Origin: Theobroma cacao
Taxonomy: Eukaryota; Streptophyta; Magnoliopsida; Malvales; Malvaceae
NCBI RefSeq assembly: GCF_000208745.1
Contig: NC_030852.1
Span: 13,943,408 to 14,007,407 of the forward strand
Length of the DNA: 64,000 bases
Direction of reading: 5' to 3'
A model generated the notes under the pieces. The model made no database searches and was not told the origin of the DNA. It saw only the letters and a list, made by a program, of their open reading frames with translations. A program made the translations under genes and the position numbers. Positions 22,901-34,210 of this stretch are shown here, piece after piece. How positions within the stretch are numbered: the stretch's first letter is position 1; every line of letters begins with the position of its first letter.

Positions 22901-24195
22901 GGAGCAGATGAAGCTGGTTGGGTGGAGCCGCGAGTAGAACCTTGCAATTGATGAGCCATCGGGAAATTCCTCTTAATATTTCTAGGTTGACCACACCCAT
23001 AACAAACTCTTTCCTTACGGAAGCATCGTCCACTATGTCGTCTCCCACAAATATCACAAGAATGGGTGACTTGACTACTTTGTCTAAAATCTTGCCTCTT
23101 CCCAGAACTAAAGGTTCTCTATCCCGCCCTAACATTAGCACCAGGCGAGTCACTCCCCCTCTAGGGCAATCGTGAGTCCCTTTGTGGACCTTGATGGCTA
23201 GAAGACGAAACACCACTACTAAAATCTCTACGGCCTTGATAACCCTCTATCTTGGCCCTTTTTGCTCTATCCCTCGCAGCCCTACTCTCACTGGTCCTCA
23301 TATCGATGCGTTGAGCACAATCCACTGTTGCTGAATAGGTAGTGAAATCTCGAGATGCCACAGCCTTAAACAACGGCTCCACTAGCCCATCCACAAACCT
23401 CTGAATCTTCATCTCCTCGGTAGAAATGAGATAAGGTGCATAACGAGCTAGCTGCGTAAATTTGATGTCGTACTCTGACACCGTCATAGTCGAAGTCTGT
23501 ACCAAAGTCACAAACTCCCTAGCTCGGGCATTACGTACACTAAGTGGTAAAAATTGATCTAAAAAGGCTGCACTAAACTCACTCCAAGTCAACGGGGCTG
23601 CATCCATTGGTCTGCCTCTACATAGAGAACTATACCACTCTTGCGCCATGTTCTCTAGTTGGAAGGTGACTAACTCGACTGATCGAGCACTAGAACATCA
23701 TAAGGCTTTACAAATCTTCTCCATCTTATCTAAGAAAACTTTGGGTTTCTCTGATGCATCAGACCCTGAAAATGACGGAGGTTTAAGCTTGAGAAAATTA
23801 GGAAGAGAAATATCTAGATGTCCCCTCTCGACCTCATGATGTTGGCGATCGACCTATCCTTAGGAGCTAGGGGATTCTTGTATTGTAGGTCTCACCTCTA
23901 CTACCCTCTGTATATCCTCCATATAGGTCTCCATCATCTCTAGAATCCAGTTGACTCCTTGTAGGCCTGCCGCCAAATCCTCAATGGTAATGCCCCAAAT
24001 TGGGTGTCTATCTACGTCACCTGAGGACTGTCCCTCCTCTTGCCTATTCACAAGCGTGTCCACCCTCACTGGCTTAGTGGCTCTGCAACGTCTACCTCGG
24101 CCCCTCAAGGTGGATGCCCGTGGCCTATCTGCCATCTCAGTAGGAGCATCTTGCTCCCCTATCCGTCTTGAGGTGGCTCGTGTTTTAGGTGGCAT
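22901..24195 (-). pseudogene. gypsy-F gag, broken
   Basis: Start MPPKTRATSRRIGEQDAP at 24195. This start is chosen because it is the first Met after the PBS leader and because element H has MPPKTRDVVGK in the same position. The first frame stops at 23860. Retrotrans_gag follows in 23649-23161: [50 protein letters not shown]. Another stop lies at 23161, then a knuckle-like Cys/His region, [13 protein letters not shown] and [13 protein letters not shown], near 23060-22985; in the second the spacing is kept but His/Cys positions are damaged. Gag forms the particle and binds RNA. Confidence 0.88.
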
Positions 24196-24419
24196 TCTTA
24201 CCTAGACAAGAGCAAACACCTGTTATTAAACACATTTCATAATCATACTAAATGCAAAAAGGTGGTTTCTAAGATAGGGAATTTATGTGGTCACTTGGTT
24301 GTAAAATGTGTCGCAGTTCACACTTCACAACTAAGGTTTCCACATAAAGACCCAACACTACGCTGGACCAACAAAAGAAGTCCTAGGACCTAGACAACCT
24401 AGGGTTCTGATACCAACAT
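24196..24419 (-). other. gypsy-F leader with primer binding site (24404-24415)
   Basis: The minus strand at 24415-24404 reads TGGTATCAGAAC, differing at one position from TGGTATCAGAGC, the complement of the tRNA-iMet 3' end used by many plant LTR elements. Four bases (ATGT) separate it from the LTR. Element B has the same spacing. The remaining ~200 bp is untranslated leader up to the gag Met. Confidence 0.85.
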
Positions 24420-27072
24420 TGTCACGACCCAAATTCTGGGCCATGACCAGCGCATGCGCCCAATGGACGTAGTCCACTAAGCCCAAGCAAGCCTATTAAT
24501 CTGACGTGTTCATCATTCCATCTTAAACTGCTAAGTCATATTTCATAACTTAGGATCAAAGTAATATTAAACATTACCACCTTATACTGGGATACTAAAC
24601 AAGCGTATATACGTTGTCTACAACACGTATCTTAATAATTTACATTAGGTTTGTCTATACACAACAAAAGAATACTCGGCTTCCAGTGGAGAGACTCAGA
24701 CGAATATATAGCTACTGAATGTCGAGACACCTACCAAAAGATGGATACAAGTGTACAAGGACACCTCGTCCTAGTTACCTGCTACCTCGTGATCTGAAAA
24801 CATGAAGTTGAAAACGTTGAGTATAAACCCAATGAGTGAACAAGGAAGGGAACAAGCAACAATAGGGAAGAATTTAAAATCATGATGCACTTGTTTTAAA
24901 ACAATGCAATTTAATTTCATTCATATTAAAATCCCCTCATCACACCCTTACATGATTAATCACTTGGTAATGATGAACCCATACATAACAAATAATTTGA
25001 AAAATGAAGGCTTTAGTGATACACAAATGAGTCAAATGCGAGAATGCCTTTCTGCTGCAGCAACGTTGGGATTTAAGTTATTAACCGAACGAGGGTTTCT
25101 CACCAAACTTCCTCACTTTAAACTTAAATCATTGATTCCGTAATTTTGGAAGTCCCTGCTCAATTATGGTACCAAAGGAATGGAAAATAGGGCAACAATT
25201 GATCAAAATTTGAGACAAAACAGAAAGTTTTTCGCTGCAGCGAAAATGAATCTTGCTGCAGCAAAATTTCTACCCCAAGATAGAAACTTTCTCTCTGCAA
25301 CGATATTCATTCTTGCTGCAGCAAGAATGCTATAGTATTTTCTTGCTGCAGCGAGTTTTTGGCCAGTCACCCTCCAAAAACTTGAAAGTTTCTTGCTGCA
25401 GCGAAAATGAATCTCGCTGCAGTGAGAAACAGAGCACCAAGAAAAAGGTTTCCCTTCACTAAATAAAAGGTCATCCTGCTAAACCAACAAAATCAACATA
25501 AAACACATGAAAATTCCCAAAGTACAATGTATCAAATTTCACATATATGTCAATCATATTTCATATTCATGAGCTTTCATTTCATATGTATAGATATGCA
25601 TAATTACATAGATAAACATCAATATCATCATAATCACACCAGGCTCATGTACATTCCCCCCACATCGTGCACATAGCCGACGCCATCATGTGCATCCCCC
25701 CACATCGTGCATAATTAGTACCATCGTGTACATCCCCCCACATCGTGCACACGGGCACTATCATCATCCATCTCTGACGCCACCATCATCATCGGCATGT
25801 GCATTCCCCCACATCGTGCACACACACGGTTGTAGTCATCATACACAATATCAATCATCATGTACAACACACACACACATATATATATATATCATCATAA
25901 TGCAATAGTCCATGAATCCATAGCAATCACATATCTCAACATAAAACCATTTAGCAAAAGCTTGTTCCCAAGGCACTTGTTTTTATTAAAAACTTGATAA
26001 TTCATTCAAATGTGTGGCAAATACATTATATTTCCCAAAACAAGTTTTGAAGGCAGTTCACTCACCGGTATATTGTTAAGCCTTTAGCTGACTCTAATTC
26101 CCCTAATGATCCAATTCGGGTGATAGGGCTTCGTTAGAACCTACCATCAAATTAATATTACCATAATGTCAATTCATAATTATAAACTTTAAAAGCTATC
26201 CCTTAGCAAGCTTTCAATTGCCATTTTAAATGGCTACTTATGTTCACTATCTTAATCACTATAAAATGAATGAACATCCTCAACAATAAAACAGCTCATA
26301 ATCCTAATTACTAGCCATTATCCGTAGCTAAAAACCAAGCTTAGTTCATCACTCACCCTAAGGTTTCTTTGTAGTTGAATTCTCTTCCAATAGCCTCCAA
26401 ACAAATAGGGTAATTCTTTTTTTCTCTCTCTAGAATGCCCAACTAGTTAGAGAAAGTATGAAAATAAGATTTATCAAGGGTTTTGAAGTGAGAGAGTGAA
26501 AGAATACAAGGGTTCTAGTCAAAAGGGCACAAAGATATGAAAACTAGAGTTAGAGAGAGAAAATTATGCAAGCTCCATATCAAGCTTCCATGGAGGATGG
26601 AAGCAACGTGAGATGGGAAGAGGAGAAGAAGAAGAAGCTGCTGGAAATTCAAGAAGCTGTTGGAAGGAGAAGGTATTTATAGCCCAAGTTTATCCATTCC
26701 CTTGAAAATTACGAAAATACCCTTAGTAAGTTAGCTTGTCCTTCTCCACCCCTATATGAAATCTTTTTACTCTCTTGACACTGGGACAAGGTCCATAATG
26801 GTCTAGACATGCTCGGGTTTGTGAAACTTGAAAAATTTTGACCCGAGAAGAAAAATGATAATTTTGCCCTTGTTGTGAAAATTATTTTCATTTCTAGTTT
26901 TCTTCATGTTTTCATCATTACACATCATTTATGTGGTCTTATGCCTATTTAGACCTTAAAATATAATAAAACTTTCTTCTAAGAGCGTATTGGACAAAAT
27001 GACGAAACTACCCCTGGCTTGTGTTATTGTGTCTATGCCTAGTTACGGGCCTATAGAGGTTGAGGTCTCACA
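24420..27072 (-). repeat. 5' LTR of gypsy-F (2653 bp)
   Basis: Runs TGTCACGACCC to GGTCTCACA with canonical TG...CA. It matches 16788-19286 throughout, with a few extra segments: about 120 bp near 24890-25040 and one C-rich repeat unit. It is the promoter-bearing LTR because it lies at the gag end. Palindrome cluster at 25050-25430, C-rich repeats at 25650-25825. Copies of the palindrome here often read CTTGCTGCAGCAAG, as expected from deamination of methylated CG. Confidence 0.9.
26674..26681 (-). promoter_or_regulatory. TATA box of gypsy-F 5' LTR
   Basis: Minus strand TATAAATA within GGGCTATAAATACC, about 390 bp from the outer edge of the LTR. The downstream sequence in element sense is pyrimidine-rich (CTTCTTCTTCTCC). 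If used, the transcript would carry more than 2 kb of LTR (R-U5) before the PBS, a long untranslated leader. Confidence 0.55.
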
Positions 27073-27077
27073 AGAAA

Positions 27078-28640
27078 CTTGTGAGTTTTCAGCTTTTATA
27101 TCTCAAATTGAACCTAAAAACTTTGAAGAAGCTGAAAAAGAGGAAAGTTAGATAATGGCCATGCAAGAAGAACTTGATCAATTCACAATGAGTCATGTAT
27201 GGTCATTGGTACCTAGACCTTCAAATCACCCTATTGTTGGTACAAAATGGGTGTTTAGAAATAAGGTAGATGAGCAAGGAAATGTAGTTTGAAATAAAGT
27301 TAGGTTGTAGCAAAAGGCTATAACCAAGAAGAAGGAATAGATTATGATGAAACTTTTGGTCCGGTCACTAGGATTGAAGCTATAAGGTTGTTGCTAGCTT
27401 TTGCATGTTTCGTGGATTTTAAATTGTTCCAAATGGATGTCAAAAGTGCATTCTTAAATGGATTAATTCAAGAGGAAGTATATGTAGAACAACCACTTGG
27501 TTTTGAATACTTTGAAAATTTTGATCATGGTTTCAAACTTCATAAAGCCTTGTATGGATTAAAACAAACTCCTAGAGCTTGGTATGAAAGGCTTTCAAAA
27601 TTTCTAGTTGAGAAAGGCTATGATAGAGGTAGCATCGATACTACATTGGTCATTAAGAGATATCTAAATGATTTAATTATTGTGCAAATATATGTGGATG
27701 ATATTGTATTTGGTGCAACTAATGAAGCTTTATGCAAGAACTTTGCAAAGGAAATGCAAGGTGAATTTGAGATGAGCATGATGGGAGAGTTGAAGTACTT
27801 CCTTGGTCTTCAAATCAAACAAAGTGAGGAAGGAATCTTCATCAACCAAGAAAGATATACTTAAGATATGCTCAAGAAATTCGATATGCTAAAGTTGAAA
27901 TCAATTTCCACACCAATGAGTCCATCCACCAAACTCGACTTAGACGAAAAAGGTAAAGATGTAGATCAAAAGCTCTATAAAGGTATGATCGGCTCTCTTC
28001 TCTACTTAACAGCAAGCAGACTAGATATTCAGTTTAGTGTGTTCCTGTGTGCTAGATTTCAGTCACAGCCTAAAGAATCACACCTAACAACTGTTAAGAG
28101 AATTTTTAGATACCTCATAGACACTCAAGAACTAGGAATATGGTACTCTAGAAACTCAACTCTTAGCTTAGTTAGATACTCTGATGTTGACTTTGCTGGC
28201 AGCAGAACTGATAGGAAAAGCACTAATGAAACATGCCAATTTTTAGAAAGGATGCTTTTGTCTTGGTCCAGCAAAAAGCAGAACTTAGTGGCACTGTCTA
28301 CAGCAGAGGCTGTATATGTATCATTAGGTAGTTGCTGTGCACAAATCCTTTGGATCAAGCAACAATTAAAAGACTATGGAATAACTATGTATAATGTACC
28401 GATATACTGTGATAATACAATTACAATCAATATATCAAAAAATCCTGTGCAGCATTCTAGGACAAAGCACATTGAAATTAGACACCATTTTATTAGAGAC
28501 CATGTGATGGAAAATGATATTAAGATAGAATTTCTGAATACCTTACATCAATTAGCAGACATTTTACCAAACCTCTGAGTGAAGATAAATTCTGTGACAT
28601 TAGAAGAAATTTAAGGATGATCAGTGTGAAGGAATTATAA
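27078..28640 (+). pseudogene. copia-E pol, reverse transcriptase and RNase H part
   Basis: Resumes copia-E pol after gypsy-F. RVT_2 begins with MAMQEELDQFTMSHVWSLVP near 27155 and VGTKWVFRNKVDEQGNVV near 27240, with stops and a frame change near 27290-27310. The frame 27388-27864 holds QMDVKSAFLNGLIQEEVYVE, LHKALYGLKQTPRAWYERL and the catalytic QIYVDDIVFGATN near 27690. A TAA at 27862 splits MLKKFDMLKLKSISTPM. RNase H lies in 27868-28578: RYSDVDFAGSRTDRKST, LSWSSKKQNLVALSTAEAVY, QHSRTKHIEIRHHFIRDHV. A frameshift near 28570 precedes the final residues and stop near 28640. It copies element RNA into DNA when intact. Confidence 0.92.
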
Positions 28641-29030
28641 GAAAACCTTTGGCTTTCTCATAAGAAACAGAATGCTTTCAATCGACTAAGGATTTCTTAG
28701 TCAACTAAGAGTGGTCTAACAGTCTTAAATAATAAGACTCAGTAAGAATAGAGAAAGAAGAGTGAAATGTTGTAAAAATATGTGTTTACCAGGTGCAAAA
28801 AGAATGAAGAAAAATTGTCAAGGGTAAATTACCAAATTTTAGAGGGAAGTTTGAAATTATTAAGAAATAAAATATGGCAGTACTTAAAGGAAGATAGTTT
28901 TTCTTTGCAATAACTACAGACTACCTCTCCTCCTCTTTCCCTTGAAACCCGCTATTCTAGAAACAAAAACCTAAATCTCACTAGTTGCCTTTGAAACCGA
29001 CTCAAACGCTCAAAAATTTCTACAACCAAC
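28641..29030 (+). other. copia-E spacer between pol and extra ORF
   Basis: No ORF. It contains AATCGACTAAGG and AGTCAACTAAGAG near 28692-28720, words that recur in the copia-E LTR near 47040-47140 (AGTCAACCAAG, AGTCGACTAAGAG). Otherwise it is A-rich leader-like sequence ahead of the next start codon. Confidence 0.55.
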
Positions 29031-30748
29031 ATGGCTAGAACATCTCAAAGCAAAGAGATATTAGAAAAGAAGAAAGGGAAAAGGCCAATAGAGGAAGAAA
29101 CAGGAACTGAAAGTGTGAAGAAAAAGCTGAAAATCATGCCTGGTTCAGTGAAAGATATATCCGAGAAGCTTAGAGAAAAGAAGCAGAAAACTAGTAAGAA
29201 GAAAGAAACAGAGCCCTCACTCCACAAAGGTACTAGTTCTTTTTCTTCAAAATTTAGGAATAAGTTGCCTGAGTATAGATTCAAAAATATCGAGAATGCA
29301 CCAATCTCTTGTGGAAAATTCATTGACTGGAAGAGTTTTAAAGAAAATTTAGAATAGATCTTACAGTCCAAGTCTATCGAAGTACTTTGATGAACTAAAA
29401 CTAAAAGGGTACAACACCTTTAAGAATAGATCTTACAGTCCAAGTCTAGTCAAAGAATTTTATTATGGAATTGCGTTCAAAGAAAAGGAATTAATAGATT
29501 CTGATGACTATGTAAAAGATGGTTTGAATGTTTATCCAAATGGAAAATAGTTTGTTATGACTGCTGAGGATTTAGGGAACCTGCTGAAAATAGAGTATGA
29601 AGAAGGTGAATTTGAACTGCCTGAAAATTATAATCCATCCTCATTATGGGAGATCATCACTAGAAAGAAAGAAAAATACTATTCGAAAAGTAATTTTGGT
29701 TTGATAACCAACCCTTAGATCAGAATTTTACACTATTTCATAGCAGCAAATATACAAGGCAAAAGTGGAAGCCTTAGCTACATCAGCCTCTAGGACCTTT
29801 GGCTGATGGAGCATGCTTTCAATGGAGTGTCTCTAAATTTGAAAAGATTTATGATTGAGAAAATGAGAAGTACCTGCAGACTTGATAAGGTAAATCTGCT
29901 GTATGGGAATGTGATTACATCCCTTGTGCAGAATAAGGGAATATGGGCAAAGAGGTATGATATGGACCTGGTAAAACCACAGATCAAGCTATTCAGTATG
30001 GCAGCTTGGTCAAAATGGGGTACGTGCTCGATGGAGAAAAGTTCATTAAGACCTCTAAAATTGGCCCAAGAAAAGATCATAGTCTACCTGCTCAACCTGA
30101 AGAAGCTCCTTCCAGATTTTTGAATGAGATGATTTTTAATTTGCTTATGAGGATTTATGGTAAGTTGACTGACCAAGGAGTGAAGTTATAGAAAATGGAA
30201 AATAAAATCACTGAGTTGGAAAACAAGCTGAAGAAAAAGGAAAACATGCCATCTGAACCTGTGGCTGCAGACAATTCTACCACATCCAGCACTAAACCTG
30301 TATAACAAGGTGCTAAAAGTTTAGCTAAGTCAGTAGAAAAATCAGCTCCTCATGTTGGAAGTTCTGGCATTCAGGCTGAAGGTTCCACCCACAAATTTGC
30401 CAGTCCTGCTCTACAGACTAAAGACTCACACCAAGGGGTTGATCATATAAATGGTTAAGGAGGGAGAAGCTGAAAAGGACACTTCTAGGACAGAAACTCA
30501 AAAAGCTAGTGAAGGTGTAGAAAAAGGAAAGAAATCTGCATCAACTGCCAGAGTAAAGATAAAAGCAGGGAAAGCCAAAGACACTGCAGCACCACCAACT
30601 GAAGAAAAACTACCAACCAAAGGCAGGAAGACAATGGCAACCAAGACAGATTTTGTTAAAAGAAGAAAGTCTTCTAAGTTGGCAGAGAAATCCAAACCAG
30701 TTTCAGTTTCCTCTCCAATCCCTGTCTCAGACAAGTCATCCCCAAAAC
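29031..30748 (+). pseudogene. copia-E extra ORF after pol, first part
   Basis: Starts MARTSQSKEILEKKKGKRP at 29031: a Lys/Glu-rich, probably nuclear, N-terminus up to a stop at 29355. After a frame change it continues with KGYNTFKNRSYSPSLVKEF, FELPENYNPSSLWEIITRK, IRILHYFIAANIQGKSGSLS, LWLMEHAFNGVSLNLKRFMI and STCRLDKVNLLYGNVITSLV (29400-29930). This block resembles the plant domain called putative plant transposon protein (from memory, not searched). A coiled-coil segment (ENKITELENKLKKKE) near 30200 and a Lys/Ser/Thr-rich tail to 30748 follow. It has several in-frame stops. Element B interrupts it; the end is at 43404-43509. The lineage's third ORF is sometimes called env-like, but no membrane segment is visible here. 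Confidence 0.7.
29350..29450 (+). repeat. 26-bp direct duplication inside the extra ORF
   Basis: The word AGAATAGATCTTACAGTCCA and the following six bases occur at about 29351 and again about 73 bp later, at 29424. The first copy coincides with the point where the N-terminal frame stops, so a small duplication may have caused the frame break. Confidence 0.7.
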
Positions 30749-32807
30749 TTCAACGACCCTTCCTCGGTCTCTACTAGCGTTCGAGACCTCCGAAATATCT
30801 CGTCAAGTCCCGAACAAGCCTTAATGAAATTTCTCAATAACTAATTGTACACTTTTACTAAACCATATTAATGTTTGAACCATATATGTTCATAACGTGA
30901 ATTCAACAACAAGCATAGCCATTAAAATTTGACTTAAAGTCATCATATCATAATTAAATACATTAAGTTCAAAAAAATCCCAAATTTTCGTTTATATCAA
31001 AACTAATATTTGTTTACATAGTAAAACCAAGTACTACAACTCAACCTCTAACAACGGAGCAACTCGAGATAAAATGCTATGAGATGCCTTTACCTATCTG
31101 CGATGAACCATATGCAACAACGATTACACGCTAGACCAATCCCTGTCTGCAAAAAGGGGAAAAAGAAGGGTGTGAGTCTCACAGACTCAGTGATCATCGA
31201 CTCCGTGAGCAGAGCATAGATGGGAAACAAGCAAATAGCAGATCAGTTGAATATTAAAATGCAGGATTATGAAAACAATTTATTTCAAATGGGAGTTTGT
31301 GCCTTATGTGAAATACCGAGGAATTCTTACGTATTATAAACATTTCAATTAATAAATCAACCAAGGTAGATAAAAATTTTTGCTACAAAACAGATCAATA
31401 ACCTTATTCAAGTCAATCATTTGAAATATTGAATTAAAACAATTTTACATAAAGAAAATTCCATCGTCAAAATCAATTGACATTTTATTCAAATCAAATC
31501 AATGTATTCCTCAATCTCCCATGAAATCGAATGTTAATCAAACTCATACGTTAAATCACAAATCACCTCGCACTCGAGGAGTTAAAATTCATTTCATTGT
31601 AAAAATAAGGGGAGCTGCAGAAAAACCTTTAAATTTCGTTTTCACCATGCAAGGAAATATGAGTTTGTAACCCAGAGATGCCACTCTCGAGTAGGGAATG
31701 AAAGTAAATCTGTGGTCCCGCTACCACGTAATAACATTCGGGAGCATCGCTTCCACTAGATTCCCATGTGCCACAATAGTCTCACGATGTTGGCCGACAT
31801 CGGAGAATCAAGTGATCGCAACCGCATAATCATTTGGTGGCTTAGCCACTCATACATATATCACAGGTCCTAGCCCCAACCACGCCTAACCGCCCGTCGG
31901 TGACCTAATGGTTCTCTAGCTAGAGCTCACTCGTGCACGAGGGTCACACTTAGCCGATGTGACATTCGACCTACTCTCGACACTCTCGGTTTGTAAAACC
32001 ATTTTTCAATTGTGTTATGTCCTTAAAAGCTCGTTTCAAAATTATTTTCCAAAGCATTCGTCACAAGGTTCGATAAAATTTACCATTTTCTCAAAATATA
32101 TTTATACATGAATTTCAGAACAATAATTTGCATGGTGAATAAGCAATATAACCATGAATGCACACTGCACATATATATAAGTCACATTTTGATGTAAAAC
32201 AGTGTGAAGGGCTTGCTTCCCGATTTTTAAAACACTTTACACATAATTTATACATATATATATTCAAAACAATTTCTAAACATAATTTGCAATCACAATT
32301 ACTAAGATTGCTACCAGCACATGCTATCCTCAATTTTCACATTTAAAATAAATTATACGTATGGATATATATTTATGGAAACTTTAAAATTGGCACCCCC
32401 TACTCACCACACAATAGCGGGATGTTACGTCATTATTAATTCAAAGACATATTAAGCTACTCCTTTTTAATGATCGTTCGTTATTTCCTTCAGCCTTTTA
32501 CCACATTGCACCACTTATTTATTTCTCCAAAATATTAAAACCCACATACTCAATATATTTATATATATTATTTTATTCTAGCATCATTATTATATATATA
32601 TATATATTTTTTCTTTTCTTTTCCTTTCTTTCTCTTTCGCTCTCTCCCGTCGGTCAGCAACATCTTGCTTGTCTTTCTTTTTCCTTTCTTACATGCACAA
32701 GCATGCCACAATTTCCTCCTCTCTCTCCCTCTCATCGCCGGCAATAATTTCTTGCTTCTTTCAACCAAAAATTTTCAGCAGCCAAAGTTGCTCATATCAA
32801 CATCAAA

Positions 32808-33075
32808 ATCAGCAGCCAAGCTGCTCTATTTTTTTCCTCAAAAATCAGCAGCCAAGCTACTCTATTTTTCCTCAAAAATCAACAGCCAAGCTGCTCTATT
32901 TTTTTCCTTGAAAATCAACAGCCAAGCTGCTCTATTTTTCCTCAAAAATCAACAGCCAAGTTGCTCTATTTTTTCCTCAAAAATTAACGGTCAAGCTACT
33001 CTTTTTTTCCTAAAAAATCAGCAACTAAGTTGCTCTATTCTCCCTCAAAAAATCAGCAGCTAAGCTGCTCCTTTC
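32808..33075. repeat. minisatellite in B 3' LTR, 8 units of ~34 bp
   Basis: Eight head-to-tail units built on AAAATCAGCAGCCAAGCTGC followed by TCTATTTTTTTCCTC, with unit length 33-37 bp. The unit includes the palindrome AGCAG...CTGCT region (GCAGCCAAGCTGC). The protein-like repeats it yields (AKLLYF) are by-products. The partner LTR has seven units at 42085-42320. Confidence 0.85.
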
Positions 33076-33385
33076 CTCCCTCAAAACTTGGCAGCCAAAG
33101 CTTCAAAGATCAGCAACCAAAACCACACCTTCAGCCTTCAAAATCAGTAGCCAAAACCTCACCTTAAGCCTTCAAAATTAGCTCCTTCTCCTCTCCCTTT
33201 CTTTCTCACCACTCGACTTTCTCTTCTTTTCTTTTTGCTCTTTTTGTTCTCCTTTTGCTCTCTTATGCCCGACACCTTCTTCTTGTTTCTTTTTCTTCTC
33301 TTCCACTAACCGACTTCTTTCTTTCTTCTTCTTTACTTTATTTATTTACTTATTTTTATATTTTTTTTCTCCATTTGTCTTCCAA

Positions 33386-33435
33386 TTTAGCCGCCCCCCC
33401 CCCTCCATCNTTTAGCCGCCCCCCCCCCCTCCATC
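33386..33435. repeat. 24-25 bp tandem duplication flanking a single N
   Basis: TTTAGCCGCCCCCCCCCCTC plus CATC is present on both sides of an N at 33410. The right LTR has only one such C-run near 42595-42610. A single N between identical halves suggests a local assembly or consensus problem in a C homopolymer. Confidence 0.7.
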
Positions 33436-34194
33436 TTTCTTTCTTTCTTTCTTCACCTTTTTCCACATGGCCGGCCCCCCTTCCATCATATAAAATAAAG
33501 AGTTTTTGACTCTTTTTATTGACCACATGGGCGGCTGCCCATGTTGGTCTTTCTTTATTTTTTTTTATATACATACTTGTATTATTATTTTACTATTTGT
33601 TTATTTTATTTCTTCCATTTAATTCCACTACATAATCCTTCAACCTTTATATTTTAAATTCGATCCTTTTGATACGTCTAAAAATTTGAATTTTCATCTA
33701 TCTTTCTTCCTCTGCACGTGTACCACTAAAATATCAAAATTACACTTCAACGCGGTGTTACCATAATATTTAAATATTTACTTATCCGCTTTGGCTCGAC
33801 TTAGCAAAACACACGTATTTCACTTTCGTCGTTCATCTCCAAAAACTTATTTGTATTTCTTCTCCCCCACTTGGATCAACCATATGATCCTTCCTCATGA
33901 CTGATTTTGATTTCGACATCCGATTAAATATTAATATTTTAATATTATTTTATTTTAAAAGTTTCCTCTTGTCTCCTTGGTACCTAAAATACCTTATTAT
34001 GCCTCAATTGACTTCCAAATCACCTTTTATCTCACAAATTCTCTTTCGCTAAAAATATTATTATTTCCTCGCGTGTGGAATATTTTATCCTAAACTATTC
34101 TTTTCATCTTTCATCACTTTTAAACATTATAATTGGCCTCAATTCACATCCGATAAGCTTTATTTATCACCATATCAAAGTATGGGGTATTATA

Positions 34195-34210
34195 ATCTCC
34201 CCCACTTAAA
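34195..34210 (-). other. polypurine tract of element B
   Basis: Minus strand TTTAAGTGGGGGAGAT directly before the 3' LTR. It shares the core AAGTGGGGGAGA with gypsy-F. Confidence 0.85.

Larger units (their letters stand above)
16783..27077 (-). mobile_element. gypsy-F, structurally complete Ty3/gypsy chromovirus with TSD AGAAA
   Basis: The element spans 16788-27072 and is flanked by AGAAA at 16783-16787 and 27073-27077, a perfect 5-bp duplication. From the right: 5' LTR 24420-27072, PBS, gag, protease, RT, RNase H, integrase with chromodomain-type tail, PPT, 3' LTR 16788-19286. The PR-RT-RH-IN order defines Ty3/gypsy; the tail and the wording of RT/RNase H suit the Tekay/Del lineage (inference from family knowledge). 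It splits copia-E pol, whose reading resumes after the TSD. All domains are broken by stops and frameshifts. Confidence 0.93.
30749..34194 (-). repeat. 3' LTR of element B (3446 bp)
   Basis: Begins TTCAACGACCC, where the partner begins TGTAACGACCC (outer TG decayed to TT), and ends GGGTATTATA against GGGTATTACA. It matches 40048-43403 along its length with small indels, including a longer A+T stretch near 32490-32540. It contains a pyrimidine-rich block (32600-33500), an 8-unit minisatellite and one N at 33410. Confidence 0.88.

Noticed and set aside
22764..23216. 150-aa minus-strand frame
   Set aside because: Shadow of gypsy-F gag C-terminus and protease; the real knuckle and protease residues are in the other frames.
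29045..29371. 108-aa minus frame opposite the extra ORF
   Set aside because: Antisense of a Lys/Ser-rich coding segment.
32665..33063. 132-aa repeat protein (AKLLYF units)
   Set aside because: A direct translation of the LTR minisatellite; the partner LTR gives a different frame and length, and it lies in LTR.
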